A stretch of DNA of 64,000 bases from Streptomyces rubellomurinus (GCF_000961885.1 NZ_JZKH01000004.1:62001-126000), one strand, 5' to 3'; positions 1 through 9,303 are shown, counted from the stretch's first letter. A program made the numbers and translations. The notes: generated by a model from the letters alone, not told the origin.

Positions 1-141
1 GACCTCCTCACCGGCCTGGTTGGTGACCGGGCCGCCGATCAGCCCGGCGACGGAGACCAGTGCGTCCCGGACGGTTCGGGTGGCGCAGGCGCGGCGTGCG
101 ACCTCGACCCTGCGGTCGCGCAGCCGAGCCGTGGCCGACAT
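1..141 (-). CDS. Partial protein, PRC-barrel-like N-terminus (3' end outside window)
   Basis: Reading leftwards from an ATG at 139-141, 47 codons run to the window edge without a stop. The visible part starts with a basic helix (MSATARLRDRRVEVARR), then a hydrophobic stretch ending in LIGGPVTNQAGEEV. The G-x-x-V-x-N-x-x-G-x-E-V pattern is how PRC-barrel domains usually begin, in which strands follow a conserved 'G..V.d..G..vG' turn. In actinobacteria such domains occur in small stress proteins and in Mg2+-transporter-like proteins. Which of these this is cannot be told from 47 residues. The family call is an inference; that the frame is coding is fairly likely from its codon pattern. Confidence 0.45.
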   Translation of the reverse strand, partial: MSATARLRDRRVEVARRACATRTVRDALVSVAGLIGGPVTNQAGEEV

Positions 142-746
142 GAGCAAAGTGGCGGTAGCCACGAGGAACACCCCCTGGGGCCCCGGCGGGAACGGGGCGA
201 CGGGCAGCCCGGAACACGCCTGTCCGTCCCTGACCACAGCAGCACGCGGGCTCCTCGCGCACCGGGGCACCCTGTTCCGGCGACGCGGGACGGGGACGGG
301 CGGGGCGGCAAGGCCGACGAGGTCAGGGTTGGAGAGGCTGTCCCAGGCCGCGGACGGACGGCGAGGACGACGAGGACAACACGGTCATGGGCCGACTATG
401 GCCCGGACTACTGTCCATTTCGCCTCCTCCCGATCCCGGCCGCGAATAGTGGTGTCGCGGCGGCGCGGCAAGGGGAACCGGGACGGTGTCCCGGCGCACC
501 CCAACTCGTCAGAGCTTTGGCACTCCACGGCGTGTCCGGCCCGGTGGGCCGGAAGCCACTTCGGATCAACCCTTAGGTCGGGAGGATCTGTCCTAACCCT
601 GGGCGTCTCTCGACGTCGTCGGATCAGTGGCCTGTGTCCGTGAAGACGCCTCACCGAACGAGGTGTCTGTTCAAACCGCGACGATGATAGACCGCGGCCG
701 GGCGCGAAGCCCAATTGGCCAGCCCGACCCGCGCGTGACCTGACCC
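142..746. other. Gene-free stretch with two hairpins
   Basis: About 600 bases between the partial gene at the left edge and the aspA terminator. The open frames here give Arg/Pro-rich translations without recognisable domains, so I do not call a gene. Two hairpins are visible: 535-553 (8-bp stem TCCGGCCC/GGGCCGGA with a 3-base loop) and 645-667 (GACGCCTC/GAGGTGTC, one G-T pair, 7-base loop). Neither is followed by a T run. The part nearest 142 should hold the promoter of the leftward gene. Confidence 0.5.
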
Positions 747-824
747 GCGCGCCGGCCTGACCGCGCCCCGGCGGTCCGCCGTCAGGCCGGCGCGCCGGGG
801 CACGGCTTCCGGGTCCGCCGTGCC
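747..824 (-). terminator. Double hairpin terminator of the asn/asp operon
   Basis: Two perfect stems lie directly after the aspA stop codon (826-828 on the minus strand). The first is 799-806 with 817-824 (GGCACGGC/GCCGTGCC, 10-base loop). The second is a 15-bp perfect stem, 747-761 with 781-795, and a 19-base loop. There is no T tract, as is common for streptomycete terminators. Confidence 0.75.
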
Positions 825-825
825 G

Positions 826-2235
826 TCAGGCCGGAGCGGCGCCGGTGCCCGCGAGCACCTCGGGCCGCAGCAGGCCGGCGAGCGTCCCGGCCGGGAGCAG
901 GCCCTTCTCCAGGACGAGTTCGGCCACGCCCCGGCCGCTGGTGAGCGCCTCCTTGGCGATCTCGGTGGCGGCCGTGTACCCGATGTGCGGGTTGAGCGCG
1001 GTCACCAGGCCGATGGAGTTCTCGACGCTCGCGCGCAGCGCCTCGGTGTTGGCGGTGATGCCGACGACGCAGCGGTCGGCGAGGGTGCGGCAGGCCGCGC
1101 TCAGGTGGGTGATGGACTCCGAGAGCGAGTGGAGGATGATCGGCTCGAAGGCGTTGAGCTGGAGCTGGCCGGCCTCGGCGGCCATGGTGACGGCGACGTC
1201 GTTGCCGATCACCTCGAAGGCGACCTGGTTGACGACCTCCGGGATCACCGGGTTGACCTTGCCCGGCATGATGCTCGAACCGGCCTGCACCGGCGGCAGG
1301 TTGATCTCGCCGAAGCCCGCGCGTGGCCCGGAGGACAGCAGCCGCAGGTCGTTGCAGGTCTTCGACAGCTTGACGGCGACGCGCTTGAGCACGCCGGACA
1401 TCTGGACGAACGCGCCGCAGTCCTGCGTCGCCTCGACCAGGTTGGCCGCGGTGACGAGGGGCAGCCCGGTGATCGCGGCGAGGTGGCGGCGCGCGGATTC
1501 GGCGTACCCGGCCGGGGCGTTGAGGCCGGTGCCGATCGCGGTCGCGCCGAGGTTGATCTCGTGGATCAGCGAGACGGCCTCGGCGAGGCGGCTGCGGTCC
1601 TCGTCGAGCATGACGGCGAACGCGGAGAACTCCTGCCCGAGGGTCATCGGGACGGCGTCCTGCAGCTGGGTGCGGCCCATCTTCAGGACGTCGTGGAACT
1701 CGACGGCTTTGCCGGCGAAGGCGTCCTGGAGGACGGCCATCGCGTCGAGCAGGCCGCGTACCGCGAACACGGTCGCGATCCGGACCGCGGTCGGGTAGAC
1801 GTCGTTGGTGGACTGGCCGAGGTTGACGTCCTCGTTGGGGTGCAGGTGCCGGTACTCGCCCTTGGCGTGGCCCAGCAGCTCCAGGGCCCGGTTGGCGATG
1901 ACCTCGTTGGCGTTCATGTTGGTCGAGGTGCCGGCGCCGCCCTGGATGACGTCGACGACGAACTGGTCGTGCAGCTCGCCGCGGCGGATCTCGCGGCAGG
2001 CCGCGACGATCGCGGCGGCCTTCGCGGGCGCCAGCAGGCCGAGCTCCTCGTTGGCGAGGGCGGCGGCCTCCTTCACGGCGGCCAGCGCGTCGATCAGGTG
2101 CGGGTAGGCGGAGATGGGCGTGCCCGTGATAGGGAAGTTCTCGGTGGCGCGCAGGGTGTGGACGCCCCAGTAGGCGTCGGCGGGGACGTCGCGGTCCCCG
2201 AGCAGGTCGTGCTCGCTGCGGGTGGCGGTCGTCAT
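826..2235 (-). CDS. aspA: Aspartate ammonia-lyase
   Basis: Cytoplasmic enzyme that deaminates L-aspartate to fumarate and ammonia. The 469-residue product matches the usual length of aspartases. The fumarase/aspartase signature GSSIMPGKVNP is intact near residue 325, and so are TSTNMNANEV (near residue 105) and GQSTNDVYPTAVR, which line the active site. The ATG at 2235 was chosen because GGAAGAGGA precedes it and the protein then starts like known aspartases (MTTATRSEHDLLG). The frame stays open to 2412, but that part is low-complexity Arg/Pro and overlaps the asparaginase gene. It is the last gene of a leftward operon after asparaginase, so asparagine would go to aspartate and then fumarate. 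Separation from a fumarase rests on the operon context and the overall sequence. Confidence 0.93.
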   Translation of the reverse strand: MTTATRSEHDLLGDRDVPADAYWGVHTLRATENFPITGTPISAYPHLIDALAAVKEAAALANEELGLLAPAKAAAIVAACREIRRGELHDQFVVDVIQGGAGTSTNMNANEVIANRALELLGHAKGEYRHLHPNEDVNLGQSTNDVYPTAVRIATVFAVRGLLDAMAVLQDAFAGKAVEFHDVLKMGRTQLQDAVPMTLGQEFSAFAVMLDEDRSRLAEAVSLIHEINLGATAIGTGLNAPAGYAESARRHLAAITGLPLVTAANLVEATQDCGAFVQMSGVLKRVAVKLSKTCNDLRLLSSGPRAGFGEINLPPVQAGSSIMPGKVNPVIPEVVNQVAFEVIGNDVAVTMAAEAGQLQLNAFEPIILHSLSESITHLSAACRTLADRCVVGITANTEALRASVENSIGLVTALNPHIGYTAATEIAKEALTSGRGVAELVLEKGLLPAGTLAGLLRPEVLAGTGAAPA

Positions 2236-2280
2236 CGTGTGCGGGTCCTCTTCCTGGGGTTTCCGATGTCGGGTGGTCGC

Positions 2281-2308
2281 GGGTCGCGGGTCGCGGGTCG
2301 CGGGTCGC
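2281..2308. repeat. Heptamer tandem repeat (GGGTCGC x4)
   Basis: Four perfect direct copies of GGGTCGC lie in the 80-base gap between the asparaginase stop and the aspA start, with a partial copy on the left. The unit length is not a multiple of three and the tract is outside both genes. Confidence 0.8.
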
Positions 2309-2315
2309 GCGGCGC

Positions 2316-3335
2316 TCACGCGGGGTGGGCGAGGGCCTGCGGCGTCAGCGCCGGCACCGGCCGGACGCTGCCCACGGGCAGCCCGCCCCCCGCCGTGGCC
2401 TCGCCGGCGCACTCCACCAGCAGGCGGGGGTCGACGCCCGCCAGCGCCAGGGCGGCGGCGGCCACCGGGATCCGCGCGCGGTTCGCGCCGTCCGCGATCT
2501 TCACCGCGACGGCGCGGCCGTCCGGCAGGGCGGCGATCTGGACGCCCTCGAAGCCGTCCTTGGCGAGCAGTCCGGGCACCGCGCGCATCAGTGCGGCCGT
2601 GTCCCGTCCGGTCCCGGAGGCCATCTCCGGATGGGTGCGCAGCGCGTCCGCGACCCTGGCCTCGGCGGTGCCGGGAGGCGCCGTGGCGATGCGGGCGGCG
2701 GCGCGGGCGAGGCCGTGCAGGGAGACGGCGAACAGCGGGGTGCCGCAGCCGTCGACGCTGACGTGCGCGGACCGCTGCCCGGTGAGCTCCTCGACGACCT
2801 CGGCGACCGCCCGCTGGAGCGGGTGCGCGGGGTCGAGGTAGGTCTCCGGGGGCCAGCCGTTGAGCCGGCAGAGGTAGAGCATCGCGGCGTGCTTGCCGGA
2901 GCAGTTCTGGGCGAGCCGGGAGGGCGGCCGGCCCTCGCGCACCCAGGTGTCGCGGACGACCGGGTCGTACGGCAGGTCCGGGACGTTGCGCAGCTCGTCC
3001 TCGCCGACACCGGCGAGTTCGAGGATCCGCCGGGCGCCCGCGAGGTGGCGTTCCTCGCCGGAGTGGCTGCCCATCGCGAGGGAGAGGAGTTCGCCGTCCA
3101 GCGGCAGCCCGGCGCGCACCATGGCGACGGCCTGGAGCGGTTTGAGGGCGGATCGCGGGTAGCAGGCGACCTCGATGTCGCCGAGCCGGAACCGGACCTC
3201 GCCGTCGTCGCCGAGGACGACGACGGAGCCGTGGTGGACGCCCTCGATCAGGCCGCCGCGGGTCACGTGGGCGACGGGGGCGTGTCGGGGCTCGCGGATC
3301 GGGGGTGCGTCCGCGGGGGAGGGTCTGTGCATCAC
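2316..3335 (-). CDS. L-asparaginase, asparaginase II (AnsA/thermolabile-type) family
   Basis: Hydrolyses asparagine to aspartate and ammonia. The 339-residue product has the features of the Asparaginase_II family, a fold distinct from the E. coli type II enzyme: HVTRGGLIEGVHHGSVVV at the N-terminus, PRSALKPLQAVAMV, MGSHSGEERH, QNCSGKHAAMLYLC, and VDGCGTPLFAVSLHGLA in the second half. No signal peptide is seen, so it should be cytoplasmic. It lies between the permease gene (39 bases upstream) and aspA (80 bases downstream) on the same strand, which supports asparagine uptake followed by two-step deamination. The start at 3335 is followed by a second ATG at 3332; either could be used. Confidence 0.88.
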   Translation of the reverse strand: MMHRPSPADAPPIREPRHAPVAHVTRGGLIEGVHHGSVVVLGDDGEVRFRLGDIEVACYPRSALKPLQAVAMVRAGLPLDGELLSLAMGSHSGEERHLAGARRILELAGVGEDELRNVPDLPYDPVVRDTWVREGRPPSRLAQNCSGKHAAMLYLCRLNGWPPETYLDPAHPLQRAVAEVVEELTGQRSAHVSVDGCGTPLFAVSLHGLARAAARIATAPPGTAEARVADALRTHPEMASGTGRDTAALMRAVPGLLAKDGFEGVQIAALPDGRAVAVKIADGANRARIPVAAAALALAGVDPRLLVECAGEATAGGGLPVGSVRPVPALTPQALAHPA

Positions 3336-3374
3336 TGCCTCGTTCGAAGGTGGGTCACTGCTGGTCGGCGGGTG

Positions 3375-4814
3375 TCAGCTGTCGGACCCGGCGGCGGCGC
3401 GGGCGATCCGGCCGCGGATCGCGAACCAGCCGGCGACCAGCACGGCGGCGATCAGCGGTACGCACAGCACGGTGGTGCGGCTGGCGCCGCCGTCCGCGTA
3501 CATGAGGACCAGGACGGTCGCGAGGAAGGCCAGCGTCACGAGTTCGGTCCACGGCGAGCCCGGCAGGCGGTAGGCGGGGCGCGTCAGTTCGCCGGCCCGG
3601 GTCTTCCGCCAGAAGAAGAGGTGGCAGATCATGATCATGCCCCAGGTGGCGATGATGCCGATGGCCGCGAGGTTGAGCACGATCTCGAACGCGTCGGCGG
3701 GGACGACGTAGTTGAGGCCCACGCCGAGGACGCACATGCCGCTGGTGAGCAGGATGCCGCCGTACGGCACCTGGCTGCGGCTCATCCGGGCGGTGAAGCG
3801 CGGGGCCGAGCCGTTGACGGCCATCGAGCGCAGGATGCGGCCGGTGGAGTAGAGGCCGGAGTTGAGCGAGGACATCGCCGCGGTGAGGACGACCAGGTTC
3901 ATCACGCTGCCGGCCGCCGGGACACCGATGTGGGACAGCACGGTCACGAACGGGCTCTGGCCGGAGGTGTACTTGTTCCACGGCATCAGCATCGACAGCA
4001 GCACCACCGAGCCGACGTAGAACAGGCCCACCCGCCACATGATCGAGTTGATCGCCTTCGGCATGATCTTCTCGGGGTTCTCGGTCTCCCCGGCCGTCAC
4101 GCCGACCAGTTCGACGGAGGCGTAGGCGAAGACGACGCCCTGGATGATCAGCAGCATCGGCAGCAGCCCGTTGGGGAAGATCCCGCCGTTGTCGGTGATC
4201 AGGGCCGGGCCGGGCACGGCCCCGTCGACGGGGTGCCGGGTGACGAGCAGGAAGATCGCGATGCCCATGAAGACGACCAGGGCACTGACCTTGACGATCG
4301 CGAACCAGAACTCCAGTTCGCCGAAGATTCTCACCGAGATGAGGTTCACGGTGAGCACCAGGGCCAGGGCTATCAGCGCGATCACCCACTGCGGGATGTC
4401 GGAGAACAGGTGCCAGTAGTGGGCGTACGTGGCCACGGCGGTGATGTCGGCGATGCCGGTGGTCGCCCAGTTGAGGAAGTACATCCAGCCCGCGGTGTAG
4501 GCGCCCTTCTCGCCCAGGAACTCCCGGGCGTACGAGACGAAGGCGCCCGAGGACGGGCGGTAGAGGACGAGCTCGCCGAGCGCGCGCACGACGAGGAAGG
4601 CGAAGACGCCGCAGACGGCGTAGGCCAGGAACAGGGAGGGGCCGGCGTCGGCGAGGCGTCCGCCCGCGCCGAGGAACAGGCCGGTGCCGATCGCCCCGCC
4701 GATGGCGATCATGTTGACGTGCCGGGGTTTCAGGGACTTGCTGTAGCCGGTGTCGCCGGCGTCGGTGTGACGGGTCGTGGGGCGCTTCTCGTCCTTGAGG
4801 AACTGCTCGCTCAC
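3375..4814 (-). CDS. ansP: Amino acid permease, AnsP-like L-asparagine transporter
   Basis: Integral membrane APC-superfamily (AAT family) transporter of 479 residues with about 12 predicted helices. The family signature is clear: [18 protein letters not shown] in helix 1, [52 protein letters not shown] and [13 protein letters not shown]. The [15 protein letters not shown] segment is typical of the asparagine/GABA-type branch. Its GTG start overlaps the last bases of the upstream regulator gene (GTGA), so translation is probably coupled. Position between the regulator and asparaginase supports asparagine as substrate; other neutral amino acids cannot be excluded. Confidence 0.88.
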   Translation of the reverse strand: MSEQFLKDEKRPTTRHTDAGDTGYSKSLKPRHVNMIAIGGAIGTGLFLGAGGRLADAGPSLFLAYAVCGVFAFLVVRALGELVLYRPSSGAFVSYAREFLGEKGAYTAGWMYFLNWATTGIADITAVATYAHYWHLFSDIPQWVIALIALALVLTVNLISVRIFGELEFWFAIVKVSALVVFMGIAIFLLVTRHPVDGAVPGPALITDNGGIFPNGLLPMLLIIQGVVFAYASVELVGVTAGETENPEKIMPKAINSIMWRVGLFYVGSVVLLSMLMPWNKYTSGQSPFVTVLSHIGVPAAGSVMNLVVLTAAMSSLNSGLYSTGRILRSMAVNGSAPRFTARMSRSQVPYGGILLTSGMCVLGVGLNYVVPADAFEIVLNLAAIGIIATWGMIMICHLFFWRKTRAGELTRPAYRLPGSPWTELVTLAFLATVLVLMYADGGASRTTVLCVPLIAAVLVAGWFAIRGRIARAAAGSDS

Positions 4815-5542
4815 GCCTCGGCTCTGCCTTCTCTCGGAGTGTCCGCGCGCTGGGGGCGCACGATGTCGGTCAGGGTGGCCTCCACGCGGTGGAGGTGGTG
4901 GGACATCGCCTCGACCGCGTCGGGCTCGGAACCGTCGATCAGGGCCTCGACGATCGCCCGGTGCTCGCAGTTGGACTGCTCGCGCCGACCGCCGAGTTCG
5001 TTGAGGAAGGTCGACTGACGCGCCAGTGCGTCACGGATCTCCTCGATGACCCGGCGGAACACGGGGTTGCCCGAGGCCTCGGCCACCGCCAGGTGGAAGA
5101 CGGTGTCCAGCGCGACCCACGCGGTGGTGTCGGTCTCCCGCTCCATCCGGTCGAGCAGGTGGCCCAGGTGGTCCAGGTCCTCCGGGGTGCGGCGCAGCGC
5201 CGCGTACCCGGCGACCGGGATCTCGACGTGCCGTCGCACCTCCAGGAGGTCGCTGGCCGCGTAGTCGCCGAAGGTGGGGTCCTCGACCGTGTTCGCCACG
5301 ACGAAGGTGCCCTTGCCGGTCTTGGACACGGTCAGGCCCATGGCCTGCAGGGCCCGGAGCGCCTCCCGCAGCACGGGCCGGCTGACCTCCAGCGTGCGGC
5401 ACAGCTCCGCCTCGGAGGGGAGCTTGTCGCCGACCACGTACTCGCCGCGCTCGATCGCGCTCCGCAGGTGGCCGAACACCGCTTCCATCGCGCTCACGCG
5501 CCGGGGGATCCCACTTGCTGTCTGGCTGTCTGACAGGTTCAC
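4811..5542 (-). CDS. FCD-domain GntR-family (FadR-like) regulator of the asparagine operon
   Basis: First gene of the asparagine operon, probably an autoregulated repressor. In the 243-residue product, residues 13-80 form a winged helix-turn-helix ([30 protein letters not shown]), and the rest is an all-helical FCD ligand domain with the metal-binding pattern D-x3-H ([14 protein letters not shown]), H (EHRAIVEAL) and H ([10 protein letters not shown]). GTG at 5542 follows a GAGG element; an internal ATG at 'MEAVFGHL' is a weaker alternative. The gene ends in a GTGA overlap with the permease. A perfect CTGTC-T-GACAG palindrome sits on its first codons and is a plausible operator. The ligand may be asparagine or aspartate, inferred from context only. 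Confidence 0.87.
   Translation of the reverse strand: MNLSDSQTASGIPRRVSAMEAVFGHLRSAIERGEYVVGDKLPSEAELCRTLEVSRPVLREALRALQAMGLTVSKTGKGTFVVANTVEDPTFGDYAASDLLEVRRHVEIPVAGYAALRRTPEDLDHLGHLLDRMERETDTTAWVALDTVFHLAVAEASGNPVFRRVIEEIRDALARQSTFLNELGGRREQSNCEHRAIVEALIDGSEPDAVEAMSHHLHRVEATLTDIVRPQRADTPREGRAEA
5526..5536. promoter_or_regulatory. Palindrome CTGTCTGACAG over the FCD regulator start, candidate operator
   Basis: A perfect inverted repeat (5-bp arms, 1-base centre) at codons 3-6 of the FCD regulator. FadR-type regulators bind short palindromes with TGT-N3-ACA-like cores, which this fits. Binding would block the whole operon. Confidence 0.4.
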
Positions 5543-5757
5543 GGGGTGATCCTCGGGGTCCGGAGCGGTGCTGTCAAGGAGTCCGTGCGCGGGACGGCCG
5601 GGCGCGGCCGACCCCCACGACGGGGGGAAGGGATCGGCCGCGTACCGACCAGGCGGCGGCGGCTTGCGCATCCGGGCCGCGAGCAAGAATCCTGCTGCTG
5701 TTCACGCTTAAGCACAAGAAAAGACATCTTCGCGACAGATAAGCGAGCCTTAACACC

Positions 5758-6666
5758 GTGCAGAGACTCGACCCCCGGCTGCTCGCCACCCTCGAAGCCG
5801 TGGTCCGCCACGGCTCCTTCAACGCCGCCGCCCGCGAGCTGGGCTACAGCGCACCCGCCGTCTCGCAGCAGATCGCCGAGCTCGAACGCCGCGCCGGCCT
5901 CCGAGTGATCGAGCGCCACCCCGTACGCGCCACTGCGGCCGGCGAGGTCCTCCTCGGCGCCGAACAGCGCCTCCGGAGCGCCCTGGCCGCCGCGTCCACC
6001 GAACTCGACGCGATCCGCGCGGGTACGGCCGGACGGATCCGGCTCGGCGCCTTCGCCTCCGCCGCCGCCGGCATCGTCCCGCAGGCGCTGGCACGGCTGC
6101 ACGCGACCTACCCCGACGCGCGGGTCAGCCTCTCCCAAGTGGAACCCGAAGCCGGCTACACCAGGCTCAAGCGGGGGGACATGGACCTGGCCCTCAGCTA
6201 CGACTACGACTTCATCCCGCTGCCACCGCCCCGGACGCTGCGCCGCACGCTGGTCGCGCGGGACCCGGTCGTGGCGGTGGTCCCGGCCGACCACCACCTC
6301 GCCGACCGGGACGTCATCGACCTGGCCAGTCTCGCCTCCGAGACCTGGATCGCGGCTCCGGAGGCCGCGCTGCGCCTGGAACTGCTCGCCCAGATGGCCA
6401 AGACGCCGGGCTTCCAGGCCCGTCTGGAATACGACGGCGACGACTTCAACACGGTGCTCGGCTTCGTGGCCGCCGGCCTGTGCGTCGCCGTCATGCCGCA
6501 GCTGGCCCTCCCGCCGCGGAACCCCCGGATCGTGGCGCGCCCCCTCGCCGACCCGGAGCTGACGCGCTTCATCTACACCGTCCGCATCGACACCCGGCAC
6601 GCCCCGCGTGCCCTGCTGGCGCTGGAGGAGATGCTCGCCGCGCAGGCGTCGGCCGCGCTGTCCTGA
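5758..6666 (+). CDS. LysR-family transcriptional regulator
   Basis: 302-residue DNA-binding regulator. Residues 4-63 are the LysR winged helix (LLATLEAVVRHGSFNAAARELGYSAPAVSQQI), and from about residue 92 a periplasmic-binding-protein-like effector domain begins with RIRLGAFASAAAGIVPQAL. It diverges from the asparagine operon across a 215-base spacer. The last part of that spacer is unusually AT-rich for this genome (TTAAGCACAAGAAAAGAC), consistent with a promoter. GTG at 5758 has no good ribosome binding site, so a leaderless transcript is possible. Whether it controls the neighbouring operon is unknown; the FCD regulator is the better candidate. Confidence 0.88.
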   Translation: MQRLDPRLLATLEAVVRHGSFNAAARELGYSAPAVSQQIAELERRAGLRVIERHPVRATAAGEVLLGAEQRLRSALAAASTELDAIRAGTAGRIRLGAFASAAAGIVPQALARLHATYPDARVSLSQVEPEAGYTRLKRGDMDLALSYDYDFIPLPPPRTLRRTLVARDPVVAVVPADHHLADRDVIDLASLASETWIAAPEAALRLELLAQMAKTPGFQARLEYDGDDFNTVLGFVAAGLCVAVMPQLALPPRNPRIVARPLADPELTRFIYTVRIDTRHAPRALLALEEMLAAQASAALS

Positions 6667-6775
6667 GGCGCGGCCGACGCCTCGACGGATCCGCGACCGG
6701 GCCGGGCCGGGCCGCCGTCCGGCTGGGGCGGGCTGGCCGGCGGGCTGGCCCGGGCCCGGCCGGTGACGGTGCCGG

Positions 6776-8038
6776 TCAGCCCTCGGTCGGGTCGCTCCGG
6801 TCGGCCGTGAGCCGCTCGCGCCACTCGGCCACGGCGGCGGGCGACAGCGACGCGAGGCGGGCGATCGCCTCGTCGTCCCGTCCGTCGGTCCAGCTGAGGA
6901 CCCGGGTCAGCACGGTGTTCCGGACCAGCCGGATCTCCTTGAGCAACTCCTCCAGGCGCTTCAGCTCCTCCCCCGTGGCGGCGAGCGTCTCGTCGATCGC
7001 CGTCCGTTCCTCGGCCCGCTGCTGCCGCAGGTGGGCCGTCAGACCGGTGAGGACCACGCCGTCGTCGGCCGCGGCGCGGCGAAACGTTTCGGCGAGGTGG
7101 TCCAACACGCAGTCGGTGGCGTCGGCGAGGCTCGCTCCCACGACCTTCGCGCCCTCCCAGCTGCTCCGCCCGGCGTCGCTGGTGTGCAGCCAGACCCCGG
7201 CTTCGACCGGCGTGCGGTCGCCGCAGGCGGCCGCACGGCAGGCGTACAGGGCCGCCCGGTGACCGTAGAAGGCGTAGCCCTCCTCGATCCGGACGCCCGC
7301 CGGGGCGCACACCCGCCCGGGAACGCCGCCGTAGCCGGAATCCGGTTCGTAGGCGGCGTAGGCGTCCAGCTCGGCGTCGGTGGCCGTCGCCCACGCCGGG
7401 TCGCACAATTCCGGGTTCCGGGCGAGGAAGCCCGCCACTTCGACCCGCCATCCCGGGACCGGGCTCATCCGGGGGACGGGCCAGACCGGCGTTCCCGTCG
7501 CGTCGAGCGTGTGGCGGCAGGCCTCCTCCAGATCGCTCCAGGCCGTCGCGGCCTCGGCGGACCACTCCAGGTCCGCGGCGGGGCCGACCCGGTGCAGCGA
7601 GCCGATCACCCGCTGGACCAGCGGCAGGATCCGCCGCGCCAGCGCGTAGAGCTCCTCCGCGGTGAAGAAGCGCCAGGTCTCGCCGCCCCGCTCGTCGGTG
7701 GTGCGGTGGGGGAGCGGGTGGGCGAACACGGCCGGGCACGGCAGGGCGCCGTCACCGACCTCCGCCCTCCGGTGCCCCGGCAACCGCGGAGCGGCCTCCT
7801 CGTCCCGAGTCCGCCAGTCGGTGTCCCCGAACCAGACCGCGCCGGTGCGGAGGTCGACGGCCAGCCACTGCTGGTACCCGTTGCCCGGCCCGAACCGCTC
7901 CCGGTCGTGCTCGGCCTGTCGGTCGTGCCACACGTACTCCGCGGGAGGCGGGCTGAGTTGGACGGCGACGAAACCCTCCTGGGGGGTGTACCCGACGACG
8001 ACGTGCGCGGTCGGTGCGTGGTGCTGGGTCCCGGACAT
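6776..8038 (-). CDS. Hypothetical protein with C-terminal coiled coil
   Basis: 420 residues, no family recognised. The frame is clearly coding by codon bias. The N-terminal 280 residues are Trp- and Gly-rich (YTPQEGFVAVQLSPP, GYQQWLAVDLRTGAVWFGDTDW) and could form a beta-rich domain. From about residue 330 a charged helix (RQQRAEERTAIDETLAATGE) runs into RLEELLKEIRLVRNTVLTRV and a helix-turn-helix-like end (EAIARLASLSPAAVAEWRERL). No signal peptide or membrane segment. ATG at 8038 was chosen for its GGAGGGAG site; an upstream in-frame start at 8086 lies inside a palindrome and has no such site. Its function is unknown. Confidence 0.7.
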   Translation of the reverse strand: MSGTQHHAPTAHVVVGYTPQEGFVAVQLSPPPAEYVWHDRQAEHDRERFGPGNGYQQWLAVDLRTGAVWFGDTDWRTRDEEAAPRLPGHRRAEVGDGALPCPAVFAHPLPHRTTDERGGETWRFFTAEELYALARRILPLVQRVIGSLHRVGPAADLEWSAEAATAWSDLEEACRHTLDATGTPVWPVPRMSPVPGWRVEVAGFLARNPELCDPAWATATDAELDAYAAYEPDSGYGGVPGRVCAPAGVRIEEGYAFYGHRAALYACRAAACGDRTPVEAGVWLHTSDAGRSSWEGAKVVGASLADATDCVLDHLAETFRRAAADDGVVLTGLTAHLRQQRAEERTAIDETLAATGEELKRLEELLKEIRLVRNTVLTRVLSWTDGRDDEAIARLASLSPAAVAEWRERLTADRSDPTEG

Positions 8039-8050
8039 GCGGCTCCCTCC

Positions 8051-8086
8051 GTGCCGGACCGTGGCGGATCCGCCACTGTGCGGCAC
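8051..8086. promoter_or_regulatory. Nested palindrome upstream of the 420-aa gene
   Basis: GTGGCGGATCCGCCAC (8061-8076) is a perfect 16-base palindrome flanked by a second pair of arms, GTGCCG (8051-8056) and CGGCAC (8081-8086). It lies 13 bases upstream of the ATG of the leftward gene, where a repressor or an RNA hairpin would affect expression. Confidence 0.45.
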
Positions 8087-8313
8087 CGAGCCTGCCCTGC
8101 GCGAGCTGTATGATCAAATCCGATCACTTCTGGACTTGTCGCCCACCGAAAGTCCGCACACGTGCGGATGCGGCGGGGCCCCGGGAGCAGGGCGGGACCT
8201 CCTACCCGGGTCGTGACGGACACTCAGGAGGGAGAGGTGCGCGGGTACCTGACGCGACGTCGCGAGCAGCCCCGGGGTCGTCTCCGGGTCGCGCACCGGA
8301 TGATGCCGGGCCG

Positions 8314-9303
8314 TCAGACCCGGCGGGCGTGGGAGGTGAGGCGGTCGGCGAGCGCGAGGACGAGGTCGCGCAGTTCGTCGGGGCGCTCGATGACGAACGG
8401 CTGGTCGAGTGCGGCGAGCGTCCGGGGCAGCCAGTCGAGCTGCTGCACCCGCAGCTCGACCCGCAGCCAGCGCTCGGCCGCCGGGTCCTGACCGGCCGTG
8501 GGCTCGTGCTCCGCCACGCTCGCGACGGCCTCGGGGAGGTGCGCGCGGACCTGCTCGACCGTCCCGTGGATCCGCAGGGTCACCTCGTGCCGGTACCCGG
8601 CCGTGGCGAATCCCGACAGCACGCGCTGCGCCGGATCGGGCCCCGCCGGCGGGTCGAACGAGCCGGGCAGGGTCCGCGCGTCCGCGATGCGGTCGAGCCG
8701 GAAGGTCCGGTCCTCGCCGATCCCGGGGTCCTCGCCCGTGACGTACCACCGGCCCGCATGGGCGACGATCCCGTACGCGTGCAGAGTGCGTTCGGTGCGC
8801 CGTCCCCCGCGGTCGGTGTAGCGGATCGAGACGGGCCGGCGGTGGCGCACCGCGTCGGCGACGGTCAGCAGGAGCCCGGCGTCCGGGGTGTCGAACTCGC
8901 CGGGCCGGTCCGTGAAGGCCAGGGCCTCCAGCACCGTGTCGAGCCGGCGGGCGACGTGCTTGGGCAGCACCCGCCGGATCTTCGCCGAGGCCGTCTCGTT
9001 CGCCGTGCGGTCCCTCGTCGTCAGCCCCGCCCGGCGGCCGGCGACCAGCCCGAGCAGCACGGCCAGCGCCTCGTCGTCGCTGAGCATGAGCGGAGGCAGC
9101 CGGTACCCGGGGGCGAGCCGGTACCCGCCGTAGCGGCCGCGCAGCGACTGCACGGGCACGTCGAGGTCGATCAGCTGGTCCACGTACCGGCGCACGGTGC
9201 GCTCCTCGACGCCGAGCCGGTCGGCGAGTTCGGCGGCCGTCCGGGTGCCGCCCGACTGCAGGAGCTCCAGGAGGGTCAGGACGCGGCCGGTGGGTCGGGG
9301 CAT
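8314..9303 (-). CDS. WYL-domain HTH regulator (YafY/DeoR-like)
   Basis: 329-residue regulator. Residues 1-60 are a winged helix of the HTH_11 type (RVLTLLELLQSGGTRTAAELADRLGVEERT). The middle carries the WYL domain with its sequence around 'HAYGIVAHAGRWYVTGEDP', and the C-terminal WCX extension follows (YRHEVTLRIHG..). WYL domains sense small ligands or nucleic acid ends. The gene is divergent from a VOC-family gene 93 bases away, a very common actinobacterial pairing in which the regulator represses its neighbour. The start ATG is at 9303. Confidence 0.9.
   Translation of the reverse strand: MPRPTGRVLTLLELLQSGGTRTAAELADRLGVEERTVRRYVDQLIDLDVPVQSLRGRYGGYRLAPGYRLPPLMLSDDEALAVLLGLVAGRRAGLTTRDRTANETASAKIRRVLPKHVARRLDTVLEALAFTDRPGEFDTPDAGLLLTVADAVRHRRPVSIRYTDRGGRRTERTLHAYGIVAHAGRWYVTGEDPGIGEDRTFRLDRIADARTLPGSFDPPAGPDPAQRVLSGFATAGYRHEVTLRIHGTVEQVRAHLPEAVASVAEHEPTAGQDPAAERWLRVELRVQQLDWLPRTLAALDQPFVIERPDELRDLVLALADRLTSHARRV

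Noticed and set aside
20..643. A 207-residue plus-strand frame at the left edge
   Set aside because: Antisense to the partial PRC-barrel-like gene in its first part and Arg/Thr-rich without domains in the rest.
2236..2412. N-terminal extension of aspA
   Set aside because: Low-complexity Arg/Pro sequence overlapping the asparaginase 3' end; the ATG at 2235 has a good ribosome site and a family-typical start.
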